Shown piece by piece: positions 13,013-51,026 of a stretch of DNA of 64,000 bases. Every line of letters begins with the position of its first letter. Position 1 is the first letter of the stretch. The DNA comes from Pterobdella sp. o SKG-2022 (lineage: Eukaryota; Annelida; Clitellata; Hirudinida; Piscicolidae): assembly GCA_964035795.1 (NCBI GenBank), contig OZ038320.1:29946875-30010874 (forward strand), written 5' to 3'. A program made the translations under genes and the position numbers. The notes beneath the pieces are model-generated. The model was given only the letters and a program-made list of their open reading frames with translations, did no database searches and was not told the origin of the DNA.

Positions 13013-16000
13013 CATTAAGATTTCTCTGAAAAGATAGTTACTGTTCTCCAAACAAATGAACGCCCAAACAATTGAGCTCTCAAAAAAAACCTGCTAACAA
13101 AACAAAGAAAACACAGCTATTCATTCGCACAAATAAATTTGAATTTTCAACATTTCAAAAAGTAAAGAATTTTGTGGAAATTACTCTGGTGAAAAAGGTT
13201 TTCAAAAGTAATTCCGGCAAAACGTGAGCAACCGCCAATAGTACCACTTTAAGTTTAAAGAATTTTTTCCATTCTTGTATCTTTTGAAGGCAACTTTGTC
13301 TTATTTATGGAAATCTACAGAAACATGTTTCTAAAACAAATTGGATCAGTAAACTCTTGAGTTTTTGACATTTGTTTTTTTGGCACTAATCTTCTCAAAC
13401 TCTTATTCTCTATTGATTTCTATGTAAATCTTTTTTGCTGAATATTTCATCGTTTGTAAAATAATTTTTACTTATAATTTTGAAAGAGGTATTTATAATT
13501 TTGAATAAAGTCTGTATGGAATTTTATGGAGAAAGATAAAACTAAACCTAATCATAACTACCAGAAGCAAGAATTGCATAAACTTAATATTTTTGGCATT
13601 AACATCCAATTTAAGAAGAAAAATAATTTTAATATCAAAAAACAGAACATGCAGTAGAGAAAATTTCAAAAAGAAGATGTAAATACAAAAAAACATTTAA
13701 TTCGATGAAAAAAGGGGAAACTGTGATAGGAAAAAAGTATTGTTTGAAATGAAAGTGACTGTTGATAATTATATATGCTGTTTTTCAAACTATGATGCAG
13801 CTGTTTTGTGAAAAGTTTAGCTGATTTTATCAATAAAAACGTGTTTTTTGATGTTAAATTTCACATTTTAGATAATTTTCAAACGAAACGCAATTAAAAA
13901 GCAACAGAAGCAGTTACCTTGCCTACAATCCCACAAAGAAAAAAATGGTTTTATATTTTAAAGTGAAAAAATTAATTAAATATTTAAGAATTTTTGCCTC
14001 AAAGTTAGAATATATAAGTTAATTGCTTGGTGAGAACTGTGATGTGATGCAGCCTAGTGGACTGACTACTGGTTGGAATGGAGGGAATGTTGCTGCGCCA
14101 CAATGGATTATGTAAAGGGGTGTAAAACATCAAAAATATAAGTATGATTAAAAGAGGTTTGAAATATTATGAAAATCAATATAAGTCATAATAAAAAGAA
14201 ACGTGGGTGATGTAGATTGAAGAAATAATGATAAACTGCAGTATTTAAGATGACAAAATGATATAAAACTACAAAAAAAAGAAATGGAAGACGTAAATAA
14301 AGTGGTAGAAAAATAATGAAAAATTAAAAAAACGGTGCTTGGAGAAATGAACACATTGTAGAATTAAACAAAAGGAGGTATAGAATAAAGTTTTCAGTTA
14401 TGTTTTAGGAGTGAATGTAAGACTAGGTGATGAAAAAAGAAGGTGGAAAGATCCTTTTCAAAAAGGTGGAACATAACACGTGTTTAAAAGTGAATTTATA
14501 AAAAATGCAAAAAAATATACAAAAAAATTATTGAAAAATATGTAAAAATAAGCATCAAAGTATTAACAAAAGCAAAGGTATTAATAAAATAATATAAAAT
14601 AAAGATTTCTTTGTAAAATGAATTATATAAATAGGTTTTTGTGATTTTAACATTATTGCCTTTTATTTACTTAGTTGATCAAATTTGATTTGGTATTCTG
14701 CATCACACACGTTATAATTGTGAAATTGTTGTAATGCATGATGTGTTTGCAAGAAACTATTTAATGGCTGTCTGTTAAATAATTAAAACTATATGAAACA
14801 TATGTCGGTATGATTTCAAAATTTCATTTTCAAACGAAATTTTTATGTTTTAGTTAATCGATTTTTTCATAATTTTTTTCTCAATCAATATGCATTTTTT
14901 GTTTCATTAATGAATAAATTTTTAAAACAATGTTATATTAATATTTTGGTTATTTTCCACCAATAGAAAGTTTTATATTCATCCATAAAAATTTTTTTCA
15001 TAAAAACTTAAAATATACTCACAAACTCATACACCTGTTAACTGCATAAAATAAAAAACTTATCCAAAAACCTGAAACATTTATAGCACGCCAAACGTCT
15101 TTAAGTCTTCAGATTTGTTCAGTGAAGGATTTTCCAAAATTTCCAGTTAATTCTAAACAATATTGACCAAAAGATTATATTTTCAATTAAGTAATCAAAG
15201 AAAATGTTTCAGTTATATGTGATTATGGGCACTTGAGCGTGCTCAATTTGTTCTGTTGAATATTTAAAAAGACATGAGTAAAAGCAAAATAAGAATGGTT
15301 CTACATACACACGCACTGTTTTCAACAACATTTCAGATTGAGTCTAATGAGTCTTATTAAAATAGATTTTTAAAATATATAGAATTTTGTTTTGTCATTT
15401 TCAATAAGATGGAACCCGTCGAGATTTTAGTTTAGTTTTTTTGAATAAATTCCTCTAAACGTTTTTCCTTTTGAGTTGAGACTAAAAAATATACAATTAT
15501 ATATGGAAATTAGAAAAATTTAATGTTATAAGCGATAGCATAACTAAATACAGTGACAGACTTTTCATAAAATGATAAGCATAAACCGATTCTTAGTTAA
15601 AGTTTCATTTTGAACGAAGTAGAAAGTCTTTGAGCTTAAAAATCTTTCATCAAAAAATTTTTCAACTTTTGCAAATATATTCAAGGTAAACTGTAGTAAT
15701 TTTTCTAACTTTTTCTTCTAATCACTCTTGCATAAACAAATATTCATCTACATTTTAATGAAGATGATGATGTTTTATATAAACTATAAGTTTACAAATA
15801 CAAAAACCCTACATATAACATAAGTGATGGAGGATTGGGGGAAACAAACCCTCTTTCAAAGTCAGACTATTACTGGGAGTCCAAGTTAGACTGCTTCCAT
15901 CCATGCCAAATTGAGCTTTGATTTCCTATGAAAAGGGCTTTATGTTTTTTACAGTTTTTAAATTTTTTTTATAGTTATCAACATTCATTTTTTTTCTCCA

Positions 16001-17529
16001 TTATTTCTAATCAACTTCATGATGTACTTTCTATTTATTACAGGTTTTTGATTTAAAAATATTCTTTTGTATTCAAAACTCAACATTTTATCAGCATCAA
16101 AATAATTTTTTTTATCACATGAATATTTTAGAGTTATCCCTGTTTACAACTGACCACTCATAATTATTTGAAAGTCTCTGAATATTGATAATGCTATATT
16201 GTCGTGCAAAAAGCTTGGTACTCTGAATAAATTCTGTTAAAAGCACAAGGTTTTTGTATAAATTACCGTGAAAATCACTCAGAAGGATAATTATATTCTC
16301 AATACTAATTTTTTGTTATTTTTCAAGTTTTACTTCCAATAGTCATGCTTGCCAATCAATTAAAAGATTGGGATTTTGATTCCGTGTTTCAATTCAAGAA
16401 AAGCAAACACATTAAATGATTGAAAACTGAAGAAAACAGCACAAATGAATCACATTGAGTTAGTTTGAAATCGCTATTCACAATGCAAATTGTGATCTAT
16501 AAACGAGTATTGATGAAACGAGATAGAATAATTCTATAAGCTATGAAAAACTTGGAAAGATTGTTTTTGCTCAAATCAATTGAATGATGATGAATCCTTT
16601 CCTTTGTTAGGATATATATATAAATGACTGTCTTTAAATTTTTTGAATCTTTGCTAGCTTATAAAATTAAATAACTTTTTTAAAATTTAAATTGAACATC
16701 CAATGAACAGATAGGAAAATGATTTTTAAACAAAGTTTATTGCAATGTTATTTAATATAGTTTATTTTGTTTCCCATCTTAATCCCGTTTGGAATCAGAT
16801 AAATGTATGGTCTGAATAACAAAATACAATACTAAAAATTACACTATACTTTTTGATAATTCATCGTAGGTCGCTTATAAAAGTATTTCCATACTATATA
16901 CTAATTTTATAAAGCGAAAAAACTTAATTGAATAATGAAGTTTTGCAGAATTTTTTCAAGTGCGATGCTTTTTATAAGAAAACCTGACATTACCAAGTAC
17001 GTGGAGCTATCAAGGATTTTCTTTTCACAAGATTTTCATTAATAAAATAAACTTTCTTAATAGGTTTTCTGATGAGATTGCAACAAATCATTGTCGATGT
17101 TATTATTGGGTTCAAGTGCTAGTACATGGTGGGTTTGAAGTCTGTGAAACGCCCTTCAAAGTGTATATATTTAAAGTGTAAATTGTTGCATAAGGTATTT
17201 TTTGTTATTTGCAGATATTTGTTATAGTAATCGGTAAAAGTTAATGTTGAAACTGCAATGCAACTGGTAAAGGTTTTTGTTTTTAGTCGTCAAAAAATAA
17301 GAATTTTAATAAAAAAAAATTTTTTTAATACAAGATATTTACAATGTTTTTAAAAGAACTACTAAAGAGACATAAAAAATACTTTATACCAAACATTTTA
17401 TTTATAACTAATCATTATAGTTGCATAAGTTTCAATTCAGTTTCAGATGGAAATGTTTCATCAACTGAGCCAGTTGGTCGCAGAGTTAACCTCAGGCATG
17501 TGATATGAAATGAATTCCAATTAGTTTTT

Positions 17530-17665
17530 TATATAGCGCTTTTTCTTTAAGTTCAAAACGCTTGCTAGAAATTAAATTCAGCGAAATCACTGTGAGCAGC
17601 TGCTAATTGTTGGTCTAACACGGGATCGAACTTTGTAGCTTTAGATCAACAATAAGAATTGAGAA
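17530..17665 (-). repeat. tRNA-derived SINE, near-complete copy
   Basis: Minus-strand reading gives a tRNA-like head with a box B-like GTTCGATCCCGTGTT, then a body with TTTCGCTGAATTTAATTT and the tail AAAGCGCTATATAA. It shares the body and the AAAGCGCTTTATAAAT motif with the copy at 35040-35222. Confidence 0.6.
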
Positions 17666-20600
17666 ACCATAAATAGAAGCAAAAAAAAGAAAACAAAAAA
17701 CTACAAGCATACTAATAATTACAAAACGTGCCAATAAATATTGAACAAAATGAATACAAATAACAATGGAATATAGTAATGAAAGATTCTATAAAAACTA
17801 AAGTGGTATTGGATCTGTTCCGCTTTAATAGCTTCAATTTTAATAGATTATAGTTCAATAAAATTTATTTTAGCGTTTTATCATTAATAAGTCAGATAAT
17901 CTTTTTTCAAACAATATCAAACGTTTTTTTTGTGAAATTATTTGATATTTTTATAATTCTGAAGTCTGCATAATATGGATTAAACAAAACTTTTTAACTG
18001 TTTCCATCAAGTGCAAATCTCTAAGGTTGTTATTGTTTTTAAATATTTATCCTTGTAAAGTCATTTTGTGTCTTAGTTACTTTCACTAAAAAGGGTTGAG
18101 TTTGATAACTTTTCATGTTGCAACATACATGGAGTAGTGCCTTATGAAACCAATCAATTGCGCAACCGAAACCCCAGATAGGAGCGATCAAATGGTCGAC
18201 TTACTTACTCATGTCTCTAGCAGACTCAAAAGTTTGTTAAATGTATGTCTGTTACCATTAGAATAATTGAAACATTATGAGCTTAAAAATCTATGTATTT
18301 AAAAACTCTATTATCATGTAGACAAATTGCTTTGTGAATGAAGTTATAACTATAAAATTTTAGAATATTGCCAACAAAAATGCGAAGTTTTTTCAAGTAT
18401 AAAGCTTTTCGTAAGACAATTAATGTTATTGATAACCAAATGAGCATATTAAAAAAATGATTCAAAGCAAACACTTTTATTAACTAAATAAGTTGGTGAA
18501 GTTCGTAAGTTGAAGTTGGTTTATCAATATTATTAAGTAAACGAAATAGACATAAAAAAAATTTTCAACATTTTATAATACATCGAATATGTATCGGACA
18601 CCTTTGTTGGAAACTGTATAAATTAATCATCAATATGACATAGCTAATTGATATTTTATATCGATCGATTGTTTAACATGGCGTGGTCTGAATCAAAGAA
18701 CCGAAACTTTAAGTAATTATCTAAGTTTGCATTTGAAGTTGAAGGTCGTATCACGCATCTTTGATACAACTTACCCATGCAAACGTAGCTTACCAAAAAT
18801 GCAGTTTTTATCAATGTTTGTTGATTTTTTAAAAATTTATGTTGCCTGACAAGTTTTTATAGTTTATAAATAGAAATTTTTTAAATTAAAACATTATAAC
18901 CTCTAAAGTATTAAATAATGAATGTAGGTGTTAACTGTTAAATCCAAGTAGATTGTTTTGGACATCGTTTTGAAATTTTTCAGATTCAAAATTAATTCCT
19001 GAAAATGCATAAGCAAGCAATTGAAAATTTATTTTTAGAAAAATTATTTGACTTTTTTATAGCATCAAAGCTCGATTTGTTCGATAATAAATTTCAAAAT
19101 GAAACAGAATTTTATTTTTTCAAGTTTTTGAATAAGCTGTATCTGTTTTGAGCGTGTACGAATCATCGTTTTTGATATACTATTTTTGAATTGTACTAAG
19201 TCTTTATAAACTATTTTCAATGCATAAACATCAAAGATTTGGTTTTTAAAATGATAATTTTTAAGCCGTTATGATGCGTTGCTTGAATTTCAAATGTAAG
19301 GCTTTAAAACTCGTAAAAAAAATTAACCTGAGAAAAAAAATTTATTCACATAACGTTTTTATAATTTTTTCACCTGTTGAATCTTCTTATAAAAATTTTT
19401 AAACGCATAGGGTCTAAAACTTACACTAAAAATGAAACATTAAGCTAAATTATGAAACTTCATTTAAACGAATAATAAAATTTGTCGTTAAGTTCAAGTT
19501 TTATTCGATGGCAAACAAAAATCTTGACAGACGTGAATAGTGTTTCATTGAATGGGCTTGATTCCTTCTTTGACACGTTTCACAAATGGTACACGTTAAA
19601 AGGCATCATCCTCATCAATCCATTAAAAGCTTAGCAATCTTAATGCATCATAAAATAAACTCTGTGATTATTTCAGCATGAACAAAACAGAGTACAACTT
19701 AATTGTTTTCAACTAAAACTAATTTATAAAAATGAATTTTACAGCATTCTATATAAAGTCAATTCACCTCGCATCACATGCAGCCGACTTCTACTGCACA
19801 TTGAAAATGACAGAAAATAATTAAAGAATTTTCATCATGATATGTGGATGACAACCTCATCTACACAGACATTTTTGGGCATGAAGAAGTAACAGATGTC
19901 GTGAGGTTGCCAGCCTATAAACACTACAGTTGTTCTTGTTTGACTTTTTAATGTTATCACAAGTTTCTCATTATCAAGTTAATAATTTGATATTTTTTTT
20001 TAATATAATTTTTACTTTAAATATGATCTAGTACAGATCTTTTCCACATTCAAACGGTGTTTAGCTCATCGATTTTTAGACAAAACTTTAGTGTCATTAC
20101 ATGTTTGACTTTAAAAGATTTTTGTAAAATATTGAGTGATCGTACGTTAATAGTAATTATAAACTAATGATGTATAAGAATGAACAAAGACGAACAGACT
20201 GGAGATAAAAGTATGAATCAAAATGTCTAAAAAAGCGGTTTTTTGATAGAAACTCTGGTGGCTATAGCTCCAAATAAATAAGACATTAGGTTTTTAGAAA
20301 AATATATTGTGTGAATTTAACTATAGCGTTTGATAGAACACTCACACGTTCTAAAAGTTCCATTTTTAGTAGCATTTTTGAGCCATATATTCGTTCTCTA
20401 AAACATTGTTAGTGGCTATATAATCAAATCAAAGTTGAATAAAAAAACATAAAAAAATATTTATTGATTTTTTATCTGAGTAAAGTTGTTGACAGTTTGT
20501 ATATATATGCGTTAGTACTTAACAAACATATTGTCGAAGTGCTTACCTCATTGGAAAAATAAGCTATAATAAAACAAATAAAATATAAAATTTACTAAAC

Positions 20601-21269
20601 TTAGTTGATAGTTTTAGTAATGAATTTTAGTTAAAATTCAAAAAGCAATTAAGTTTTGAAAATGGTTATGCAGTAGGCTCTCAAAAAACCTACTTCAGGA
20701 CCCTGAGAGTTTTAACGAAGTCCGGAAAAGTAAAGGGTTTTTTTAACTTAACATTTTGATGTCAGTAAACCTACCAAAAATTTCTATTTAATGAAGATTT
20801 TTAAACAAAAATTCTTTATCTATTGTTTCATTAGTTTTGTTTTCTGGTAAGTTCATCTTTAAGTTTCAATGATTCTACTTCAGTCACAAAACTTGGTGAA
20901 TCTAGTAAATCAGTTGTCAATTGAACAAATTCAAATAGAAAATTTTAACAATTTCTAATTTTTATCACTTTTCCAACTTATGCAAAGATTTTTTTTCACT
21001 AGGTTTTTTCACTCTGTTAACGATTATAGTTCTTGTAGTTATGAGCTACAGGATGATTATTTTATTTATTCATTCAAGTATTTTGACCTATTATTCATTA
21101 GTTTCCAACTATTATTTTCATAATCCTAATTTTATTCACAAAATTTTGCTACAGTTGGTGCCTAGCTTTCTCATAGTTGATGTCACTGAAGAATATAAGT
21201 GCCAAAAAAATTTTGAAAACCTGTTGCGGAAGTTTTTCGGAATTATAGAGGTATTCAACTTTTAGACTG

Positions 21270-21790
21270 AAACTACTCAAACCAACTATAACATAAACTT
21301 AACTTAACCCCAAGCCTAAATCCTGAAATTTTAACTCAAACCTAGTCGTAACCCAAACAAGATTGTAACCAAATTTAGCTCGAAGCTTACACGACCTTGA
21401 CGCTCAAATCAACTTCAAACCTTGTTCAATAATAAATCTAAACATTTTTAAAACTCAACCAACCTATATAGACTTCAACGCTAACTACAATCTCAACCAT
21501 TACTAACCTTCTCCTCATCTTGAACTCAACTCAACCATAACTATACTTCAAGTCTTATCAAATGCATGTTTCCCATTCAGACACTGACTGAAGACCAACT
21601 GTTACTAAACTATAACTTTTATTCAACTTGAGCTGAAAACTGACCCTAACCTCAAATCGATCCTAATTGAACACTTACAGTGATAAACCTCACCCCAACC
21701 TCAAATTAACTCAATATTATTATATTCAAACGTTAAACATCACAATCGAAACCTCAAATGAACACTACTGTAACCTCTGGTCCTAAACCT
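21270..21790 (+). repeat. C-rich strand-asymmetric low-complexity tract
   Basis: About 500 bp of degenerate short units such as AACCTCAA, CTAACC and AACTCAAC on the plus strand, with almost no G. It looks like a decayed simple or satellite-type array. The units are too irregular for a clean period. Confidence 0.6.
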
Positions 21791-22445
21791 GGATCTTTGT
21801 TTTTTTTAATTGTTAGCAAAATATTAGCTCGGTTTAAACAAATTTTGAGATTTTTAAATAGAAAATTAAAAACTGGGTTTAAATTCAAGTTGATAAACGA
21901 TAATAAAATATCTTCAAAACATGAACTTCGATTATTAAATATAATCAGTTTCGGGATAAATAAATTTTAATTTAAGACGTATATTTGATCTTCGTTACAT
22001 TCATGCCTTGAACCAATAAGACGACTCAGTCATTCTTCCTCACGTAGGCGAATGCTACGGAAAGCATTAGGCTCTTTTATCAAATGAGTTAAATTTAATT
22101 TATTTAGCAATGAATTCACCAATAATAATAAATACTTCAAAGATGGTATGTACAATGTAAATGTCTGAAAGGTATTTGAGGAATAAATTTGAGATGATAA
22201 TATTCTTCTTTTAACTAAACAGCAATAATTAAAAAAACTTGCGTACTATATGGAAAATGAAACTCATTCAATTTTAGTGCATTTACATTATAATCATAAA
22301 AATAAAATTTTTTGAAAAAGAATAATAATTAATAATAACAACTTATAAAAATAAAATTAATAAAAAATAATATAAAAAAATTACTCTGACATGCACTGTA
22401 AGAAGGTATAAAAATCAAGAAAAATAAAGAAAATGGTGCCATGTT

Positions 22446-34239
<11,794 letters not shown>

Positions 34240-34567
34240 TTTGCATAAGCTTCTAAAAACCTTTTACTTTAGTTTATAGATGTAATAGAAGCATTCTGAC
34301 GGTTTAACTAATAGATTTTTTCTGCTTAATTCTTTTTCAACTAAACTTTTTCTAAACAAAAAACTTTTGAGTAAATTTATTTTTTGAATTAATATGTTTT
34401 CATTAAATTTTTTTTCACGATCATCTCAGTCTAACTATATTTTCCATACAATCAACTAGCTCGAAAAAAATCAAAAGCTTAAATAAATATTGAAATTGTG
34501 AAATCAAAAAAAAATTTAGTTCAGTATCATACTTTTTTGAGTTTTAAACTGTATAACTTTGTAGTAA

Positions 34568-34640
34568 CATGTAATGTAATGTAATGCGGCATTATAAAGC
34601 GCTTTTCCTTATAGATCAAAGGGTTTGCTACAAATTTAAT
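34568..34640 (-). repeat. Partial SINE, 3' end
   Basis: Plus strand shows a (TGTAA)n tail, GCGGCATTATAAAGCGCTTTT and CCTTATAGATCAAAG, the reverse of the body/tail at 35040-35222. The tRNA-like head is absent. Confidence 0.65.
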
Positions 34641-35039
34641 GGTAGAATAACGTTATAAAAAGAATTATCGACCAGAGTAATTAACGGAAGAAATAATGAA
34701 TTTAACAGAATATTTTCTAAGTCAACAAAAAAACTATAAAAATTGACAGAAGGCTACATACATATAGTCCTAAGGAGGTCACACCTACAAGTAAGTCTCA
34801 CTGGCTGTACCACTACACAAATGCATACCCAACGGAGCACTACCTGCAACTTTGCAAGTCTATAAATTTTTGAAAACATAACATATGAAAAAGTAGAAAA
34901 TATTTGTTATATTTTTACCAGGTGTATAAAAGCTTTAAATGTAGTTATGAAACTTCACTAGATGAGAAGAAAAATAGTTATAAGACTCAGAAACCATAAA
35001 ATAATATTTTAATCTAATATTCATGTCTTTCAATTTTTT

Positions 35040-35222
35040 ATTTGGCTCATATAGCTTATCTAGTAGAGCATTAAACCAATTATCTAAAGTTACCGGGTTT
35101 GATCCCGTAATTGGCCGACATTAGCACCAGTTCCACACTGTGTTTTCACTACATTAAGTTTGCAGAAAAGGCTTTGGTCTACATAAAAAGCGCTTTATAA
35201 ATACTACATAAAATTAAATTAA
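35040..35222 (+). repeat. tRNA-derived SINE, best copy
   Basis: The head resembles a tRNA gene: box A-like TAGCTTATCTAGTAGAGCA and box B-like CGGGTTTGATCCCG, about 35 bp apart. The body (CACACTGTGTTTTCACT) and the end (AAAAAGCGCTTTATAAATAC) are shared with the other copies, and the tail is A-rich (AAATTAAATTAAAT). It is not a working tRNA: the anticodon arm is not well formed. Confidence 0.7.
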
Positions 35223-36339
35223 ATCAAGATAGGCTCTAAAATAGATACAAATAAAACCAAGTCTAGTAACCATTATAATAAGGATACGTGGAAAGTTGCC
35301 TTTAAAACATCTAGGTCGTTTTTTTACACTTTGCACGCATGGTCTTTTTTTCAATTGAAGCCATTTTTTATTTTTTTATAAGTTTATAGAAATAATTTAG
35401 AACCAGAAAACATATACTACGACATCTGCAAAATGAAAGCTCTTAAAACTTTGTCAGTGTTTCCACATCCATAAAACAAATTTATAATTTTTCACTTATA
35501 TTTTTTAACATTCATTTTTAAATTTTGAATTTTAATACTGAGAAAGTGATGCTTTGTTCTGTCAGACTGAAAAAGAAGTCCGTCATTGGTTATTTATTCA
35601 GCATAATTCATAAGAATAATAATACAATTGATTGGCGACTAAGGATTTAAAAATCATCATAACAAAAACTTTGAAATAGTGGTTAGAACTGACAAAAAAG
35701 TCAAGTACAAAAAGTAAAAAAATACTGTGATTTAACTTTATAATGAAAGATATTTAAAACTACACGCGATAAAATAATGAAGGAAAATGGCAAATATTGC
35801 AAATGTATGCTTTCCTGAATTATCGAAATCACTAATGGAAATGCTGTGAAAATTTATTTTAAACTGTAAGCACTTTAAATGAATAGAGTTAAAATTGCAA
35901 ATATAATATTAGTAACTTTTGGCACTTTGATTCGGTGCAAAAGGCGCTTGTTGAATTAATACCAGCAAAAATATTCAAAATTATTATTAATACCCTTGTT
36001 TTAAGGTAATTTTCTAAAAACATTGATTTAAATGATAAGACGAAAATTAAAATATTTTTGACTTGATATATGACCCGACTAACCTCAAAAAAAGCAGTTG
36101 AAGTAAAATAATATAAATATTCACATACATCTTGATAAATTAATAACATTAGGCATGCCTTGCCTATGAACAATTAAGGAGAAATGATTTAAAAGAAAAT
36201 AATATGAAGTTTTATCATACTAGAAAACAATTATTAGCTAAAACAAAAAAAATAAATTATGATTAACATTTTCAAAACAATAACAGCTCAACCTTAAAAT
36301 TAGGCACTTAACCACCACCAATAAAAAGCAAACACTTAG

Positions 36340-49097
<12,758 letters not shown>

Positions 49098-49381
49098 CTG
49101 ATATGTGTAAGTGGGAGAGTGGGTAAATGAAATGATGTCATGAGTTTGACTTAGTTTGCTATAAGTTGGTAGGGTGTTGTAATGGATTAGAGAAACATTT
49201 TTATAAGTTGGTGGGAGTTTTCAGTGAGTAAGTGATGGTTTGTATTACTAAATAGAATTTTTATGAGTTATGTGGAGTCTTTAAGAAGGTTCCAGTAGTT
49301 TAAATAATAGATTTTGCTGGGTTACATCATATGTGAATCATAGAAACTAAGTTAATTAATATAACTAATAATAATACAAAC

Positions 49382-49454
49382 TTTTGTAGCGAAAAGTATT
49401 TCTCCTCCACAAGGAGCATGCTGGATTGTTCTTTTGCTTGCTCAGAAGTTTCTG
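49382..49454 (-). CDS. Candidate upstream MLK exon
   Basis: Between a CACAG acceptor and a GTTTGT donor, one frame reads AETSEQAKEQSSMLLVEEKY with an acidic character. It fits in phase behind the open frame at 50754-51026, but its donor phase does not match the best SH3 acceptor, so the join is unresolved. Confidence 0.35.
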
Positions 49455-50174
49455 CTGTGGAATGAATTTTATGACTCAAATACCACATATATATATATAT
49501 ATATATAATATTATTTTTAATGATTAATAATTGAGTTAATTTTTAAAATAGTAATGCTAATGAACTTATAAAAAATATTTTTCATGAAAACAAAAGAATA
49601 TTTGAAACAAAGTAATTACGGGATTAGTGACAAGCTCGCTTTTCGATCTCGTATGAAGATTTAAAAAAGGTATTCGCAAAATGCTGGGAGATTTTTGAAC
49701 AAGAGAAGTTGGTCGGTTATTTGTCTTGGAAGAGCTATTTAAATCCATTACGGCTTTTGGAAAGAGAAAATATCCATTTTGAAAAGCTATTTTTTTTTTC
49801 AAAATAATGTTAAATTATGGAAAGTAAAGCTACTTTTTATAATTTTTCTCAATCTCAATTAGTTAAATGAATATAAAAATTATTAAAAAATGAAAACTTC
49901 TTCACAATATATAATCGTCAACTGAAGTGTTAGTGACATCGAATAATTTATACATATTCATCGATAAAAAACCGAATCTGCTCGGCCATTATTGTTTTCA
50001 TGTATACTTTTATTTGTACTTTTTGGTTACAAGCTAAAATTGAAGCTAGCTGCAACTTTTGAAAAAAATGTCAAAACTTGGAATTTTCAATCTAGAAAAA
50101 TTTCCTTTTTTATTAACTGTTTTTTCATTTAAGTAAAATAATATTCAGATTTATTAGTAAAATAGGAAATATTA

Positions 50175-50400
50175 AAAAGCCGCAAATATCAGGGCTTGGC
50201 GGGCAACTTCCATTTTCAACCCGTTGCATTCGAGACAACGGGCTGCTGCGGACTTTCAACCAGCAGCTTTGTTGAGGAGTTAGGCAGAAAAGTTATCGAG
50301 GCGTTAGGGGACTCTTTGGAGGCAGTATGGTTGCGCTAGAAGATTTCCCTTGCAATTGCCCGCGGCAATGCTTCCAGCATTCTTTCCTGTTTCCGTTCTT
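50175..50400. other. GC-rich structured island
   Basis: A block of about 225 bp with far higher GC than its surroundings. Hairpins: CCCGTTG with CAACGGG (50220-50226/50236-50242), GCTGCTG with CAGCAGC (50242-50248/50261-50267), ATTGCC with GGCAAT (50355-50360/50364-50369). No open frame. It could be a non-coding RNA gene, a 5' UTR/first exon, or a young repeat. Strand is unknown. Confidence 0.4.
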
Positions 50401-50515
50401 CTTCCTCTTTCTCTCAAGTGCAGTTTTTTTTTTTATATTTTAATTTCCATTTTCACCAATGTATTATTTGTATATTTTTTATATTCTTGTTCACAGAAAC
50501 ATTTTAAAAGTAAAG

Positions 50516-50516
<1 letters not shown>

Positions 50517-50554
<38 letters not shown>
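50517..50554. repeat. (TA)n microsatellite
   Basis: About 19 perfect TA units just beyond the GC-rich island. Confidence 0.95.
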
Positions 50555-50556
<2 letters not shown>

Positions 50557-50753
50557 TTTTTGTTTAGACAAAATGCGAGCGGCTTCACGGTAAAATTAGC
50601 CTTTTAATGTGATTGTTTGTTTAATAAAAGTTTTAATTCTTAAAAATATTTCAATTCATAAAAAGTTTAAAGTCCAGCCATATTCATAATAAGCATAGAA
50701 AAAGAGAATTTGAGTTCAACTGTACGGTTTGAAAAAAAGTTTTTCTTGCAAGT

Positions 50754-51026
50754 TCAACCTAATGAGGCAGAAACATCAAAATTTTCAACCTCATCTCCAA
50801 CCTTTTTCTCACTAACTTCATTTTCAACAACCTCATCTTCAAAAGACTTTTTCAATACTTTTGTGCGTTTTGTGTTTAGCTGCAAATTTTTACGCTCATG
50901 CGATTTAAGGGTTATCTTCCCAAATTTTTTACTGTGAAGACTTACCCAGACAAAATCAAATTTTGATTTTTTTTCAATACACGAAGTTTTTGTAAGGTGA
51001 ACTTGCATTTTCAAATTGAGGTACAA
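50754..51026 (-). CDS. Candidate first coding exon of MLK
   Basis: A 90-codon open frame from an ATG, basic in the middle and acidic at its end (FEDEVVENEVSEKKVGDEVE), reaching a possible GTTGAA donor in phase 1. Vertebrate MLKs have an acidic N-terminus before the SH3, so position and composition suit a first exon. There is no sequence homology; it may be chance. Confidence 0.3.
   Translation of the reverse strand: MYLNLKMQVHLTKTSCIEKKSKFDFVWVSLHSKKFGKITLKSHERKNLQLNTKRTKVLKKSFEDEVVENEVSEKKVGDEVENFDVSASLG

Larger units (their letters stand above)
7213..22445. other. Gene-poor intergenic region
   Basis: About 15 kb of very AT-rich DNA between the first exon of the lectin gene and the stop codon of SR140. 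Short open frames lack homology, splice context or codon structure. It holds a relic of the foldback element (12944-13012), a 32-bp tandem duplication (12178-12234), a SINE (17530-17665) and the C-rich tract (21270-21790). Otherwise I see nothing in it. Confidence 0.6.
34240..36339. other. Intergenic region between SR140 and the MLK gene
   Basis: About 2.1 kb that should hold the SR140 promoter and the MLK 3' UTR. It contains two SINE copies (34568-34640 and 35040-35222). I see no TATA box or gene. Confidence 0.5.

Noticed and set aside
35040..35115. tRNA gene
   Set aside because: A and B boxes are present but the anticodon arm is poor and the sequence runs into a SINE body found in other copies.
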